The position numbers were made by a program, and so were the translations under genes. A stretch of 46,529 nucleotides of DNA from a virus, in the IMG/VR virus record IMGVR_UViG_3300009159_000104, positions 1 through 46,529 of that record; one strand, written 5' to 3'. The notes below the pieces were generated by a model that was given only the letters and a program-made list of their open reading frames with translations, did not search any database and was not told where the DNA came from. This document shows, piece after piece, positions 9,289 to 17,402 of the stretch (position 1 is its first letter; each line of letters starts with the position of its first letter).

Positions 9289-9294
9289 TAAATA
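9289..9294 (+). promoter_or_regulatory. Late promoter TAAATA before gene 9300
   Basis: TAAATA, atatt (5 nt), ATG at 9300. A second TAAATA overlaps upstream at 9282-9287. Confidence 0.65.
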
Positions 9295-9299
9295 ATATT

Positions 9300-9566
9300 A
9301 TGATTGTTTCAAAAGCCAATTTAATTTCATCATTTGCAACAGGTACATTTCCAGCAGGAAGTGATTTTCAAAATTTAATTGATTCGAGCTATAACGATTG
9401 GCTTTGTGCATATAGTGCAACACTTAATACCTTAAATATTGAAACATTAGTTGTTAAAAATAATCCTGGCTTAACAACAACAATACATGTAAGTTTGTAC
9501 CCTTCAGGTGATGCAGTGCTTAGTTTTGATAGTGGTACATTAGTTAGTGTTGTATCAGCACCATAA
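9300..9566 (+). CDS. Hypothetical protein, small (88 aa), late
   Basis: Not recognised. It lies between portal and fibre genes and has its own late box, so a virion or assembly role is likely. It is Ser/Thr/Ala-rich with few charges; the second half (LNIETLVVKNNP, TIHVSLYPSGDAVLSFDSG) alternates hydrophobic and polar residues like a small beta domain. No signal peptide and no cysteine motif. Confidence 0.7.
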   Translation: MIVSKANLISSFATGTFPAGSDFQNLIDSSYNDWLCAYSATLNTLNIETLVVKNNPGLTTTIHVSLYPSGDAVLSFDSGTLVSVVSAP

Positions 9567-9569
9567 CGT

Positions 9570-9597
9570 TGAAAACAGTATTCATTTTATATAAATG
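9570..9597 (+). promoter_or_regulatory. Possible promoter before gene 9603 (TTGAAA ... TAAATG)
   Basis: TTGAAA, 17 nt, TATAAATG-like sequence, with TAAATG ending 5 nt before the ATG at 9603. It could be a variant late box or a sigma70-type promoter; the sequence alone does not decide. Confidence 0.4.
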
Positions 9598-9602
9598 AAT
9601 AC

Positions 9603-10136
9603 ATGAGGATACTTACAAAACTCCTTAACAATGTTAATAAAACTCCTGTTACTAATTTATATAAACCAGATAATAAATTAGTAACAGAAATATCCTCTAA
9701 TGATGGTATTAAATTTGATACTGAAGGTGTTCCTTATGAATACACTTTAGATATTTATAATATAACTAAAAGACAATTTACAGCAAGTAATGTGTACAAT
9801 GACCCACCTTCATACCCGTGGGCTGAAGCAAATAAACATAAAAAAATTGAACATGACCCTGTTCAAACTTGTATTAGTGAAGAACTAATGATACCTGCAC
9901 CGCAAGGTAATGAAATTTTAGTTTACAATGGTTATCCAATAAGATTTGTTGTTAACAATGAATATGTAATTGCTATTAACAATAGGGGTGATAGTATTTT
10001 TGAAATAAACAGTGAATATATTTTAAGATGTACTGAGATGGATCAAATCATGGGTAAATTTGTAGAAGTATTAGATTGTAATATTTTTACTAGAGAACAT
10101 ATTCAAACATTACAGAATATCATTTGGTATGTTTAA
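9603..10136 (+). CDS. Hypothetical protein (177 aa) in the virion module
   Basis: Not recognised. Mixed charge, no membrane segment. EHDPVQTCISEELMIPAPQG and VYNGYPIRFVVNNEYVIAIN look like a beta-rich domain. The start ATG follows a TAAATG box by 5 nt. A perfect 15-bp inverted repeat lies 43 nt into the gene (listed separately). The end overlaps the next gene by 8 nt. Position between portal and fibres suggests a head, neck or fibre accessory role, by context only. Confidence 0.68.
   Translation: MRILTKLLNNVNKTPVTNLYKPDNKLVTEISSNDGIKFDTEGVPYEYTLDIYNITKRQFTASNVYNDPPSYPWAEANKHKKIEHDPVQTCISEELMIPAPQGNEILVYNGYPIRFVVNNEYVIAINNRGDSIFEINSEYILRCTEMDQIMGKFVEVLDCNIFTREHIQTLQNIIWYV
9646..9687 (+). repeat. 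Perfect 15-bp inverted repeat inside gene 9603
   Basis: Arms CTGTTACTAATTTAT (9646-9660) and ATAAATTAGTAACAG (9673-9687) with a 12-nt loop. In RNA it forms a strong hairpin close to the start codon. Confidence 0.85.
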
Positions 10137-10332
10137 GTATTATATTATTAAAACTATAGCTAATAAAACTGAAGTATATGGTGTAACAAGTGAAACTAAA
10201 CAACGTATTAAAGCGGTAATTATTAAATCTACCATAAAAAAATCAAATAAAGGTAAAACTATAAATTTAACTAAGAATGGTATTACTAATAACTTATCAC
10301 AATTTGACTTTACTTTAACTTTTGATCAATAA
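10129..10332 (+). CDS. Hypothetical small basic protein (67 aa)
   Basis: Not recognised. Lys-rich (KQRIKAVIIKSTIKKSNKGK in the middle). It overlaps the previous gene by 8 nt, consistent with translational coupling, and its stop TAA provides the first three bases of the next gene's TAAATA box. Function unknown. Confidence 0.6.
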   Translation: MFKYYIIKTIANKTEVYGVTSETKQRIKAVIIKSTIKKSNKGKTINLTKNGITNNLSQFDFTLTFDQ

Positions 10333-10335
10333 ATA
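10330..10335 (+). promoter_or_regulatory. Late promoter TAAATA for tail-fibre gene 10341, sharing the upstream stop codon
   Basis: TAAATA, ataat (5 nt), ATG at 10341. The first three bases are the stop codon of the gene ending at 10332. Confidence 0.65.
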
Positions 10336-10340
10336 ATAAT

Positions 10341-12200
10341 ATGGCAACTCAAGTAGATATTGCTAAAATTAAAGTTAGAAGAGGTTTAGATTCTGAAAGA
10401 CAACAAGTTATCCTAGATAACGGTGAACTTGGTTTCACCACCGACACCCAAAGGCTGTTTGTGGGTGATGGCACCACTATAGGTGGTGTAGCAGTATCTA
10501 GTAGATATATAGGATCTTTTGCTAATGTAAATGATGTTACTAATGCACAACAAGGTGATATAGTAATTATTAACAATGTTACATACCTTTTTTTAGGTGG
10601 TGATCAAAACAATATTGTTAATTATTTTAACATAGCTACTGTTGGTGTTGATAATATAACTATCCAATATAATGCTTTTAATCAATTAGAAATAAAATCC
10701 ATAAGCAGTTTTGTTGTAGGAAGTGTGGATGGTTCCCAGGGTATGAAGGTTACACCAGGTAACCAATATGCTACTAAAGTAGATGGTACTAGTGTAGCAT
10801 ATAACGGTTCAGGTGCTATAACAGTAGGTACTATAAATGGTAGTCAACATGGTAATCAATCTGGCGGTGCATTACATTCAGTTGCAACACCAGGTGTGGC
10901 TGGTTTTATGTCAGGTTCTGACAAAACTAAGCTTGACAATAGCCCGGTATGGACAACTACACCAATAACCAATTCACAGACACAAAACATTATAACAAGT
11001 ATCAATACTTATGGTTTGGATACAATTACAAATGTAAGTGCTCCTAACACGGTACAAGTTAACACCAGTAATACAGTAACCACTCCAGTATCAGGAAGTT
11101 ATTTATTAAATCAACAAAATGGTTATAATGAAACATTACAGCCTGGTGCAATTACATATAGTTCCATTACTTCTTCAAAAATTAGTAATGTCGGTCAATT
11201 ACCATGCTGGCAATTTGATACAACAGGTATGGATTTAACTGATAGAGGGTTTATTTTACTTGGTGGTGATGGTAGGCAATATGGTTTCTATAATAATGTA
11301 ACAAATTCATTTTATCAAACCCCAAATGTCTTATGGGTTGATGTTGGTGCAAGTGATCAACCATCCTTAATGGCTGCAATTAGTAGTGTTGAATCAAATG
11401 GCATATACAGTTATAGACTTTTTGATGTATACACTGATACAGCTAATTTATTTTGGGTAAAGGGGTTATATCCAAATTATTCCACATTTTACAATAATAT
11501 CAATGGTGGTACAAGTGTATCAATAACACCGATTAATAATGGTAAACAATCAGCTGCATTAACAAGAAAATTAATTTGTGGTACAGCTGTTTCAACAAGC
11601 TTTCCGGTATCAGGATTTAGGACTACAAATGCTATTCAAGTAGATTCCTCAGTAACAGGTGCAGCAATTGATATTGCTAATAGTAATAAATACATTACAG
11701 TATATGATAGTAATTATATAAAACATGTATTTTGGTTTAATAATAGTGTTACACCTCAATCACCTCCAGCTGCAAATATTAACGTTTACTATCCTGGTAC
11801 TATCACACAAATATATAAAATAGATTACACTACAGCTAGTTCAAGTAACACATTATTTGATTTACTTAGTACAGCCTTAGATACTGCTGGGTTTAATGTT
11901 TTATCTAAAACTTCAGGTAATATACAATTTCAAACTGGTAGTGCAGGTTATTCATTAGATATATTTACTAATTACGATGCTTCTGTAATTAATTCAGTTA
12001 CACTTGGAGGTGATTATTTAACTACACAAACTTTTGGTAATTGTGTGCCTAATGTATCAACTATGAGTGAAATATTAATGGATAACATAACTTCCATAGG
12101 TTCTCCTGGTATAGTAAATGTAAAGTTACCTGGTGTTCCTGCAATATCATATACAGTAGATTCAGGTACTAGAAACAGTATAGCATTAATTAAATACTAA
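10341..12200 (+). CDS. Tail fibre protein with N-terminal RRG...VGDG attachment domain
   Basis: A 619-residue protein. Residues ~10-55 (KVRRGLDSERQQVIL, DNGELGFTTDTQRLFVGDGT) form the short N-terminal domain shared by many phage fibre and Mtd-like tropism proteins, which joins the fibre to the baseplate. The rest is Ser/Thr/Asn/Gly-rich beta structure with few charges, as in fibre shafts; ATPGVAGFMSGSDKTKLD (near 180) is a common fibre motif. It has a late box 5 nt before the ATG. The next gene has the same N-terminal domain, so the two are paralogues. Confidence 0.8.
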   Translation: MATQVDIAKIKVRRGLDSERQQVILDNGELGFTTDTQRLFVGDGTTIGGVAVSSRYIGSFANVNDVTNAQQGDIVIINNVTYLFLGGDQNNIVNYFNIATVGVDNITIQYNAFNQLEIKSISSFVVGSVDGSQGMKVTPGNQYATKVDGTSVAYNGSGAITVGTINGSQHGNQSGGALHSVATPGVAGFMSGSDKTKLDNSPVWTTTPITNSQTQNIITSINTYGLDTITNVSAPNTVQVNTSNTVTTPVSGSYLLNQQNGYNETLQPGAITYSSITSSKISNVGQLPCWQFDTTGMDLTDRGFILLGGDGRQYGFYNNVTNSFYQTPNVLWVDVGASDQPSLMAAISSVESNGIYSYRLFDVYTDTANLFWVKGLYPNYSTFYNNINGGTSVSITPINNGKQSAALTRKLICGTAVSTSFPVSGFRTTNAIQVDSSVTGAAIDIANSNKYITVYDSNYIKHVFWFNNSVTPQSPPAANINVYYPGTITQIYKIDYTTASSSNTLFDLLSTALDTAGFNVLSKTSGNIQFQTGSAGYSLDIFTNYDASVINSVTLGGDYLTTQTFGNCVPNVSTMSEILMDNITSIGSPGIVNVKLPGVPAISYTVDSGTRNSIALIKY

Positions 12201-12201
12201 T

Positions 12202-13272
12202 ATGGCAATTGAGATTACAGATAATACAATTATAAGACTTCTTGTAAGACGTGGTTCTGAAGCTGAGAAAAATTCAATTATCTTAGCACAAGGGGAACCA
12301 GGTTATGCTTTAGATACTAAAACATTTGTAGTTGGTGATGGTGCTACGCAAGGTGGTAATAATATACCCAATGTAGATAATTCTTCAATTCAATGGGCTG
12401 GAACCACACCTGACTATATTCAAGTTACAAATGGCGGTATTTCAAACTTAAAATTGGCCAATATGGCTGGTAACACTGTTAAAGGTAATACAAGTTCAAC
12501 AGCAGGTTCACCATCAGATATTGCGGTAGCATCTAATAATTTAGTTGGTAGAATTTCTACATTAAATAGTGGTAATTTAACATCAATACCAATTGCAACA
12601 ATTTTTAGTACATTTTTTTCTGTTGTAGCACCAAACCCAACTTTAACCGGGTATTGGTTCAATTTAACTAATTACAAGTGGTATAGTTATGATGGGGTTA
12701 ATTGGTTAAGTATGCATCAGTACCAAGCATCTGGTCCAACAAGAATTTTATATGTCGGTACCGGTGCATCTATAGCAACATATGACGGGGGTGATACAAA
12801 TTCTGCAACCGTGTCAAGTGGTCCAATGTGGGAGGTTGATAATGATTATACTTCAAAAGTGTTAAGAGGTGCAGCTAATGGTAGCACTTCTACTTTACCG
12901 TTGGATAGCGGTGGTAATGATTCTATCACAATGACACAAAATATGATTGCACCCCATAAACATAATGTTGCAATTTTAATACCGGGTCATGGTGGTAATG
13001 ATGGTTCAAGAGATGCTGCTGATGGTGGTACTTATTCAGCACCAAATACATCCAACCCAAATTTAAATTGGTCTGGTACAATTTCACCATTACCTCCTGG
13101 TAGTAGTGGAGGTAAGTATCAAAAAGATTCTTTTGGTTTACCAGCTGTATATGAGGATTACGGTAACGGGATTACAAATCCAGTTACATCACCGGTTAGT
13201 ATTCCAACATTACCTGCATATCAGGGTGTAATAGTTTTAAAACGCACAACAAGGGTCTATTATGTAGCGTAA
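12202..13272 (+). CDS. Tail fibre/receptor-binding protein paralogue (Mtd-type N-terminus, His-rich collar-like C-terminus)
   Basis: A 356-residue protein. Residues ~8-50 (IRLLVRRGSEAEKNSIIL, AQGEPGYALDTKTFVVGDGA) repeat the N-terminal domain of gene 10341. The C-terminal third (NMIAPHKHNVAILIPGHGG and the terminal YQGVIVLKRTTRVYYVA) resembles the tip of tail-collar fibres, where His residues bind metal. Only one base separates it from the previous stop, so the two fibres are made from one transcript and may assemble together. Receptor unknown. Confidence 0.75.
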   Translation: MAIEITDNTIIRLLVRRGSEAEKNSIILAQGEPGYALDTKTFVVGDGATQGGNNIPNVDNSSIQWAGTTPDYIQVTNGGISNLKLANMAGNTVKGNTSSTAGSPSDIAVASNNLVGRISTLNSGNLTSIPIATIFSTFFSVVAPNPTLTGYWFNLTNYKWYSYDGVNWLSMHQYQASGPTRILYVGTGASIATYDGGDTNSATVSSGPMWEVDNDYTSKVLRGAANGSTSTLPLDSGGNDSITMTQNMIAPHKHNVAILIPGHGGNDGSRDAADGGTYSAPNTSNPNLNWSGTISPLPPGSSGGKYQKDSFGLPAVYEDYGNGITNPVTSPVSIPTLPAYQGVIVLKRTTRVYYVA

Positions 13273-13279
13273 TAAATTT

Positions 13280-13516
13280 ATGCCAGCAACAATTAATAAT
13301 TATTTTAAATCTAACGACGATTTAAAAGCTTTAACTGATAATTGTGTTTATATTTCAACACAAGCTGCTGATGTAGCAATTACTACAAAAGGTAATATAT
13401 TTATAAAATTTAAAGGTAAACTGAAAAATCGTAACAAATCTATACAGAGATTAATTATGTATTTAATTGATGAGGGTTGGAAAATTAAGAAGATGTGCAA
13501 CGTTTTTATGTATTGA
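13280..13516 (+). CDS. Hypothetical protein (78 aa)
   Basis: Not recognised. Follows the fibre gene by 7 nt. Basic second half (KFKGKLKNRNKSIQRLIMYL). No cysteine motif or signal peptide. Its stop is at the -35 region of the promoter for gene 13548. Possibly a fibre-assembly factor by position only. Confidence 0.6.
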   Translation: MPATINNYFKSNDDLKALTDNCVYISTQAADVAITTKGNIFIKFKGKLKNRNKSIQRLIMYLIDEGWKIKKMCNVFMY

Positions 13517-13541
13517 CTTGAATTGGGAAATTTCATAACAT
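13513..13541 (+). promoter_or_regulatory. Early-type promoter for gene 13548
   Basis: TTGACT (13513-13518), 17 nt, TAACAT (13536-13541), then 6 nt to the ATG. The spacer contains TTGGGAAA, seen in several other early-type promoters here. Confidence 0.65.
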
Positions 13542-13547
13542 CTGTGC

Positions 13548-13904
13548 ATGGGAAGATCGATGTCCAAAGCTCAAAAAGAGTTGTATTATCACACCTGGGA
13601 AGATAATGAAGTGTGTGGTGTATATAAGATGAGAAATTACAATATGTCTTATATAACTATCACTAGATGGATGCCAGGTGAAAAAGACCCGGTTACAAGT
13701 GAAATATATAATAAGATTCAGTTTATACCTACTATTAATGGTACACGACTACATGATAGAGGTAACATTAAATGTGATACAACTGCATGGAAATTTAACA
13801 CTTTAGATGAAGCAAAAACTGGTGCAATGTATCAAATTGATAAGAATGCTAAAATGAATATGAATTTTAAATATACCCGTATTAAGAAAGATCAGACCGT
13901 GTAA
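13548..13904 (+). CDS. Hypothetical protein (118 aa), probably early/middle
   Basis: Not recognised. MSKAQKELYYHTWEDNEVCG begins a compact mixed alpha/beta protein with many Tyr, Lys and Trp residues. A good sigma70-like promoter lies immediately upstream, so unlike its late neighbours it is probably expressed early. It converges with and overlaps by 13 nt the small minus-strand gene 13892-14065. Confidence 0.65.
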   Translation: MGRSMSKAQKELYYHTWEDNEVCGVYKMRNYNMSYITITRWMPGEKDPVTSEIYNKIQFIPTINGTRLHDRGNIKCDTTAWKFNTLDEAKTGAMYQIDKNAKMNMNFKYTRIKKDQTV

Positions 13905-14065
13905 ACAAGAGTGAGTCTTGGACCCATTTCTAAAATTTGTATAAGTGTACCACCACCAACTGTCTCATTAATAAAGAGCTCTAAGAGGGTATCATTATTT
14001 GCAATTGACTTGATTCCAGATGGTGTAGCTGAGGTAGCTGGAACAACTGATATATAGTACACCAT
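13892..14065 (-). CDS. Small hypothetical protein (57 aa) with its own late promoter
   Basis: A 57-codon minus-strand frame filling an otherwise empty stretch: MVYYISVVPATSATPSGI, then NDTLLELFINETVGGGTLIQ and ILEMGPRLTLVYTV. The composition looks like a small beta domain, not random translation. The strongest support is the TAAATA box (14071-14076 on the minus strand) exactly 5 nt before its ATG, as at proven late genes. Function unknown; a small virion protein is possible. Confidence 0.72.
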   Translation of the reverse strand: MVYYISVVPATSATPSGIKSIANNDTLLELFINETVGGGTLIQILEMGPRLTLVYTV

Positions 14066-14070
14066 AATAT

Positions 14071-14076
14071 TATTTA
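14071..14076 (-). promoter_or_regulatory. Late promoter TAAATA for small gene 13892-14065
   Basis: On the minus strand: TAAATA, atatt (5 nt), ATG at 14065. It lies back to back with the early promoter of gene 14118. Confidence 0.65.
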
Positions 14077-14083
14077 TTGTATC

Positions 14084-14112
14084 TTGAATAGTAATTTAGC
14101 CTGTATTATAAT
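14084..14112 (+). promoter_or_regulatory. Early-type promoter for the PD-(D/E)XK nuclease gene
   Basis: TTGAAT (14084-14089), 17 nt, TATAAT (14107-14112), 5 nt, ATG at 14118. The calculated start of transcription falls on the start codon. Confidence 0.7.
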
Positions 14113-14117
14113 ATGTT

Positions 14118-14795
14118 ATGATAGTTTTTGAACCTAAAGAACATAGATATTTTAATCAAGAAACAAAAGATGAATATCTGAGTGTTTCCAGTGTTTTATC
14201 TCAATTTAAACCTGAATTTGACACAGAGAAGTGGGCTAAAAGAGTAGCAATTAAAGATAACACCACACCTGAAAAGATTATACAGAAATGGGATAAAATC
14301 AAAGAGGAAGCTTGTGAAAGAGGTAAAACAATTCATAAACACATAGAACTATATCTTTCTGATGGTAAATATGATAGTTCCCCATTCTTTAAGAATTTTA
14401 TGGATTTATTTCAGGTTGATTCTGAACAAAATTCAGTAATTTATCCTGAAAAGCTTCTTTATACACATACTTACAAAGTTGCAGGTACTTCAGACATTGT
14501 AGAAGACTGTGGTAGATATTTTAATATTTACGATATTAAAACTAACAAGAAATTTAAATATAACAGTCCTTTTAATGAAAAGATGTTATACCCATTAGAT
14601 CACTTATCTGTATGTGAATATAATACATATACATTGCAATTATCATTATATGCCTATATGTATAGTCAAATGACAGGTAAGCATGTAGGTAAATTGAAGG
14701 TATTGTATAATTACGATAAAGATTTTTGGATGGGTATCAACATGGGATATATGAAAGATAGTGTTGAAAAAATACTCCCTTTGATTAAGAGATAG
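14118..14795 (+). CDS. PD-(D/E)XK superfamily nuclease (RecB/Cas4-like exonuclease)
   Basis: A 225-residue protein. The order of motifs fits RecB-like nucleases: ERGKTIHKHIE (about 67-77) with the family's conserved His, VAGTSDIVED (121-130) with the metal-binding Asp126, IYDIKTNKKF (137-146) with the D-x-K pair at Asp139/Lys141, and YTLQLSLYAYMY with the Q-x3-Y motif. Such enzymes degrade or trim DNA ends in recombination, replication or host-DNA breakdown. It has an early promoter and is followed after one base by a gp26-like gene. Confidence 0.78.
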   Translation: MIVFEPKEHRYFNQETKDEYLSVSSVLSQFKPEFDTEKWAKRVAIKDNTTPEKIIQKWDKIKEEACERGKTIHKHIELYLSDGKYDSSPFFKNFMDLFQVDSEQNSVIYPEKLLYTHTYKVAGTSDIVEDCGRYFNIYDIKTNKKFKYNSPFNEKMLYPLDHLSVCEYNTYTLQLSLYAYMYSQMTGKHVGKLKVLYNYDKDFWMGINMGYMKDSVEKILPLIKR

Positions 14796-14796
14796 T

Positions 14797-15534
14797 ATGA
14801 GTCAATTACCAGATGCAAATAACATTCTCAAGGAATTACAGACTTTACATAATGATAATGTACTAGAAATATTTTTACCGAGTTTAAAGAGTAAGATTTT
14901 GTTTCGTAAGCTTAATATCAAACAGCAAAAGAATTTGGTATTAGTTGCAATGGATAATGCTTTAAGTTTACTTAATTTTAATGTTGCCCTATATGATCTT
15001 ATCAAAGATAATATTTCTGAACCATTGGAATTAAATAGTCTTAATATATTTGATAAGAACAGTATTGTACTTAGTTTAGTTAAAGATACTGCCACTCAAA
15101 AGAGTAACCCTTCTGATGAAGCGCTATCAAACATTTTAGCTAAGTATGAGACTAATAATCCATCTAACATACCTGGAAAAACTATAAAATTCAACGGTGG
15201 TGAGTTAAAGGTTAAAATACCTGATTTAACTACTGATTACAGGTTTAATAAGACTCTTTTAACTAAATACACTAAAACACCTGAGAATCATAAGGAGTTT
15301 ATATCTGATGTATTCGTAATTGAGATATGTAAGTATATTGATTCAATTATAATGAAGAGTGGTTCAACTATTAAACTGCTAGATTATTCATTATCTGAAA
15401 TTATTGATATTGTTGAATCATTACCGGTAATTACACCAATTACTCAGTATATTAGTCAGATTAAAGATATTGAGAGTAAACTCAATACTTACAAAAATGA
15501 TACTATAGAGATTAGTCCTTCATTATTTATCTAA
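14797..15534 (+). CDS. 26: Baseplate hub protein, T4 gp26-like
   Basis: A 245-residue protein. The N-terminal part (VLEIFLPSLKSKILFRKLNI, then KQQKNLVLVAMDN) matches the T4_baseplate family pattern of an IxLPS strand followed by FRxLxxKEQK-like text, as in gp26 (208 residues). The rest is helical, ending with a long amphipathic helix (ITQYISQIKDIESKLNTY). Its position just before a tape-measure candidate and hub genes fits. In T4 this protein acts in hub assembly. Confidence 0.62.
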   Translation: MSQLPDANNILKELQTLHNDNVLEIFLPSLKSKILFRKLNIKQQKNLVLVAMDNALSLLNFNVALYDLIKDNISEPLELNSLNIFDKNSIVLSLVKDTATQKSNPSDEALSNILAKYETNNPSNIPGKTIKFNGGELKVKIPDLTTDYRFNKTLLTKYTKTPENHKEFISDVFVIEICKYIDSIIMKSGSTIKLLDYSLSEIIDIVESLPVITPITQYISQIKDIESKLNTYKNDTIEISPSLFI

Positions 15535-15549
15535 ATAATTATTAAGCCA

Positions 15550-15555
15550 TAAATA
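15550..15555 (+). promoter_or_regulatory. Late promoter TAAATA for gene 15561
   Basis: TAAATA, ttatt (5 nt), ATG at 15561. Confidence 0.68.
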
Positions 15556-15560
15556 TTATT

Positions 15561-17393
15561 ATGGCTGCAGTTGACATAATTGATCAAGCTAGGTTATATG
15601 AATCAATCAATAACTTAGCTAAAAGCATTGAAAAAAGTAATGAGAAATTAATTAAATCTCTTAGTAAACTCACTAGCGGTACAGTAAAAAGTGATGCCAA
15701 AGCACCGGTAGGTCCAGGTGCGATAGTAGATGAAGAAACTGAACGACGTAAAAGGGGTAAGGTTTTTGAAGATGTAATCAACACTAATATTGTTGAATTT
15801 GGTAGTAAAGCAATAGATCAATTAAGTAAAGTTCTTAAAGGATTAGTTCCTAAAGAAGAAAAGAAACCATCAGAAGCAAAAAAACCTGAAGAGTCCTCTT
15901 TTTTAAAGAAATTACTTGCTTTAGCCCCTCTTTTACTACCATTAATAGCTACGTTATTAAAATTCTTAGCAGGCTTTAGTAGTGATAAGTTATTTGAGTT
16001 CTTAGCTAATATATTCCCTAAAATCTTTAATATTGGTAAACTAACCGAAGGGTTAATGAAAATAGTTAAAGGTATAGGTAGTTTATTCATGAAAGGTATC
16101 AAGCTATTAAAGAGTACCAAATTAGGTAAATTCTTTACTGAATTTGGTGATGATATAGCTAAGCTTTTCAAAGAAAACAAAATATTTAAAACAATATTCG
16201 GTGAAGCTGGTATTTTTAGTAAAGTATTCGGTAAAGCAGGCTTCTTTGCAAAAATGTTCGGTGAAGCTAGTGTATTTGCTAAATTGTTTGATGTAGCTGG
16301 GGATGCTGCTAAGATATTAACAGGTGGTTTCTTCGGTAAAATTTTTAAAGGCCTAGGTAAAACAGTATTGAAAAGATTACCAATATTGGGTTCTTTATTT
16401 AGCTTCTATGATGCATATAAAGAACTTTCAAGTGGTGATTACTTAAGTGGTTTCACTAGTTTAATTAGCGGTATTGCTAATTTATTTCCTGGTGTTGGTT
16501 CTGTTGTATCTATTGGTTTAGATTTCTTAAATTATCTCTTTAAGACTGAATCAATGCAAGACTTCAAAGCTAATCTAAATCAAGGTTTATTCACTCAAGC
16601 ATTTAGTAGTTTAGGTGATACATTAGTAAAGAAGATGCCATTCTTAAAGTGGTTTTATGATTTATCTGAAAACATAGGTGGTGCATTAGCTGGAGACACA
16701 GAATCAATAATTAAGTTATTTGATCAATTTGGTTTAGGTGCTTTAGGTAAGTGGATGTTTGGTAATACGATGATGGATAAAGCTGAAGCATTTGTTGACG
16801 CGTCATTATTTGAAAAATTATTAATTACCGGTATTGTGCAACCAGCAACGCAACTTGTTGAATGGTTTACCAATTTATTTGGTGATTTAATTAAATCTGC
16901 AAAAGATAAAATAAAGAGTATACTTCCTGATTTTCTTGTTAGTAAAGATGAATATGATCCAGCAGCTGAAACTAAGAAATTAGAAGAAGGTTTAAAAGCT
17001 AAGAAAGCTCAAAAACTCAAAGAACAAGAAATGATGCTTAAACAACAAAAAGACCAAAGTTTTGAGCAAGTTAATGACTTTACTTCTATACCTGAAAACA
17101 TTATTAAGCGCGGTGATGATATTAAAAAGTTCTCTAAAGATGATGCAATTATGGGTTTCAAACCAGGAGGTGATATAGATAAGATGTTTAAGAATGTAGT
17201 TAAATTCCTAGGGGATACTCTCAATAGTAATAAAGAACTTGTTGATATAGGTAAAAAACAATTAGATTTGATGCATTTATTAACTGAAAAGAATAATTCA
17301 AATTTAGTTAATAATAGTACAAGTAATAACACATATGTATTGTCTTCAAGATCAAGTGTTGCATCATTTAGAGAAGAAGCATTGCGTTATTAA
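15561..17393 (+). CDS. Tail tape-measure/baseplate hub candidate (gp29 position)
   Basis: A 610-residue protein; gp29 of T4 has 590. Residues ~10-130 are charged and helical. From ~120 to 420 it is rich in Leu, Phe, Gly and Lys, with amphipathic and hydrophobic stretches (LLALAPLLLPLIATLLKFLA) and short tandem units around 205-250 (GEAGIFSKVFGKAGFFAKMF, then GEASVFAKLF). That is typical of tape measures and their membrane-active segments. The C-terminal ~130 residues are Lys/Gln/Asn-rich and coiled-coil-like. It lies between gp26-like and gp48/54-like genes, as in T4. Homology to gp29 is not shown by sequence, only by character and place. Confidence 0.55.
   Translation: MAAVDIIDQARLYESINNLAKSIEKSNEKLIKSLSKLTSGTVKSDAKAPVGPGAIVDEETERRKRGKVFEDVINTNIVEFGSKAIDQLSKVLKGLVPKEEKKPSEAKKPEESSFLKKLLALAPLLLPLIATLLKFLAGFSSDKLFEFLANIFPKIFNIGKLTEGLMKIVKGIGSLFMKGIKLLKSTKLGKFFTEFGDDIAKLFKENKIFKTIFGEAGIFSKVFGKAGFFAKMFGEASVFAKLFDVAGDAAKILTGGFFGKIFKGLGKTVLKRLPILGSLFSFYDAYKELSSGDYLSGFTSLISGIANLFPGVGSVVSIGLDFLNYLFKTESMQDFKANLNQGLFTQAFSSLGDTLVKKMPFLKWFYDLSENIGGALAGDTESIIKLFDQFGLGALGKWMFGNTMMDKAEAFVDASLFEKLLITGIVQPATQLVEWFTNLFGDLIKSAKDKIKSILPDFLVSKDEYDPAAETKKLEEGLKAKKAQKLKEQEMMLKQQKDQSFEQVNDFTSIPENIIKRGDDIKKFSKDDAIMGFKPGGDIDKMFKNVVKFLGDTLNSNKELVDIGKKQLDLMHLLTEKNNSNLVNNSTSNNTYVLSSRSSVASFREEALRY
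15587..15620 (+). repeat. 11-bp inverted repeat (one G-U) near the start of gene 15561
   Basis: Arms AGCTAGGTTAT (15587-15597) and ATAACTTAGCT (15610-15620), loop 12 nt, beginning 26 nt after the start codon. Confidence 0.65.
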
Positions 17394-17396
17394 ATA
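17391..17396 (+). promoter_or_regulatory. Late promoter TAAATA for gene 17403, sharing the upstream stop codon
   Basis: TAAATA, ttataa (6 nt), ATG at 17403. The TAA is also the stop codon of the gene ending at 17393. Confidence 0.6.
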
Positions 17397-17402
17397 TTAT
17401 AA

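Noticed and set aside
13348-13536. A 62-codon minus-strand frame opposite gene 13280
   Set aside because: Hydrophobic nonsense, begins inside the early promoter of gene 13548, no late box.
15818-16180. A 120-codon minus-strand frame in the tape-measure candidate
   Set aside because: Antisense of Leu/Lys-rich coding sequence; no start signal, no domain.
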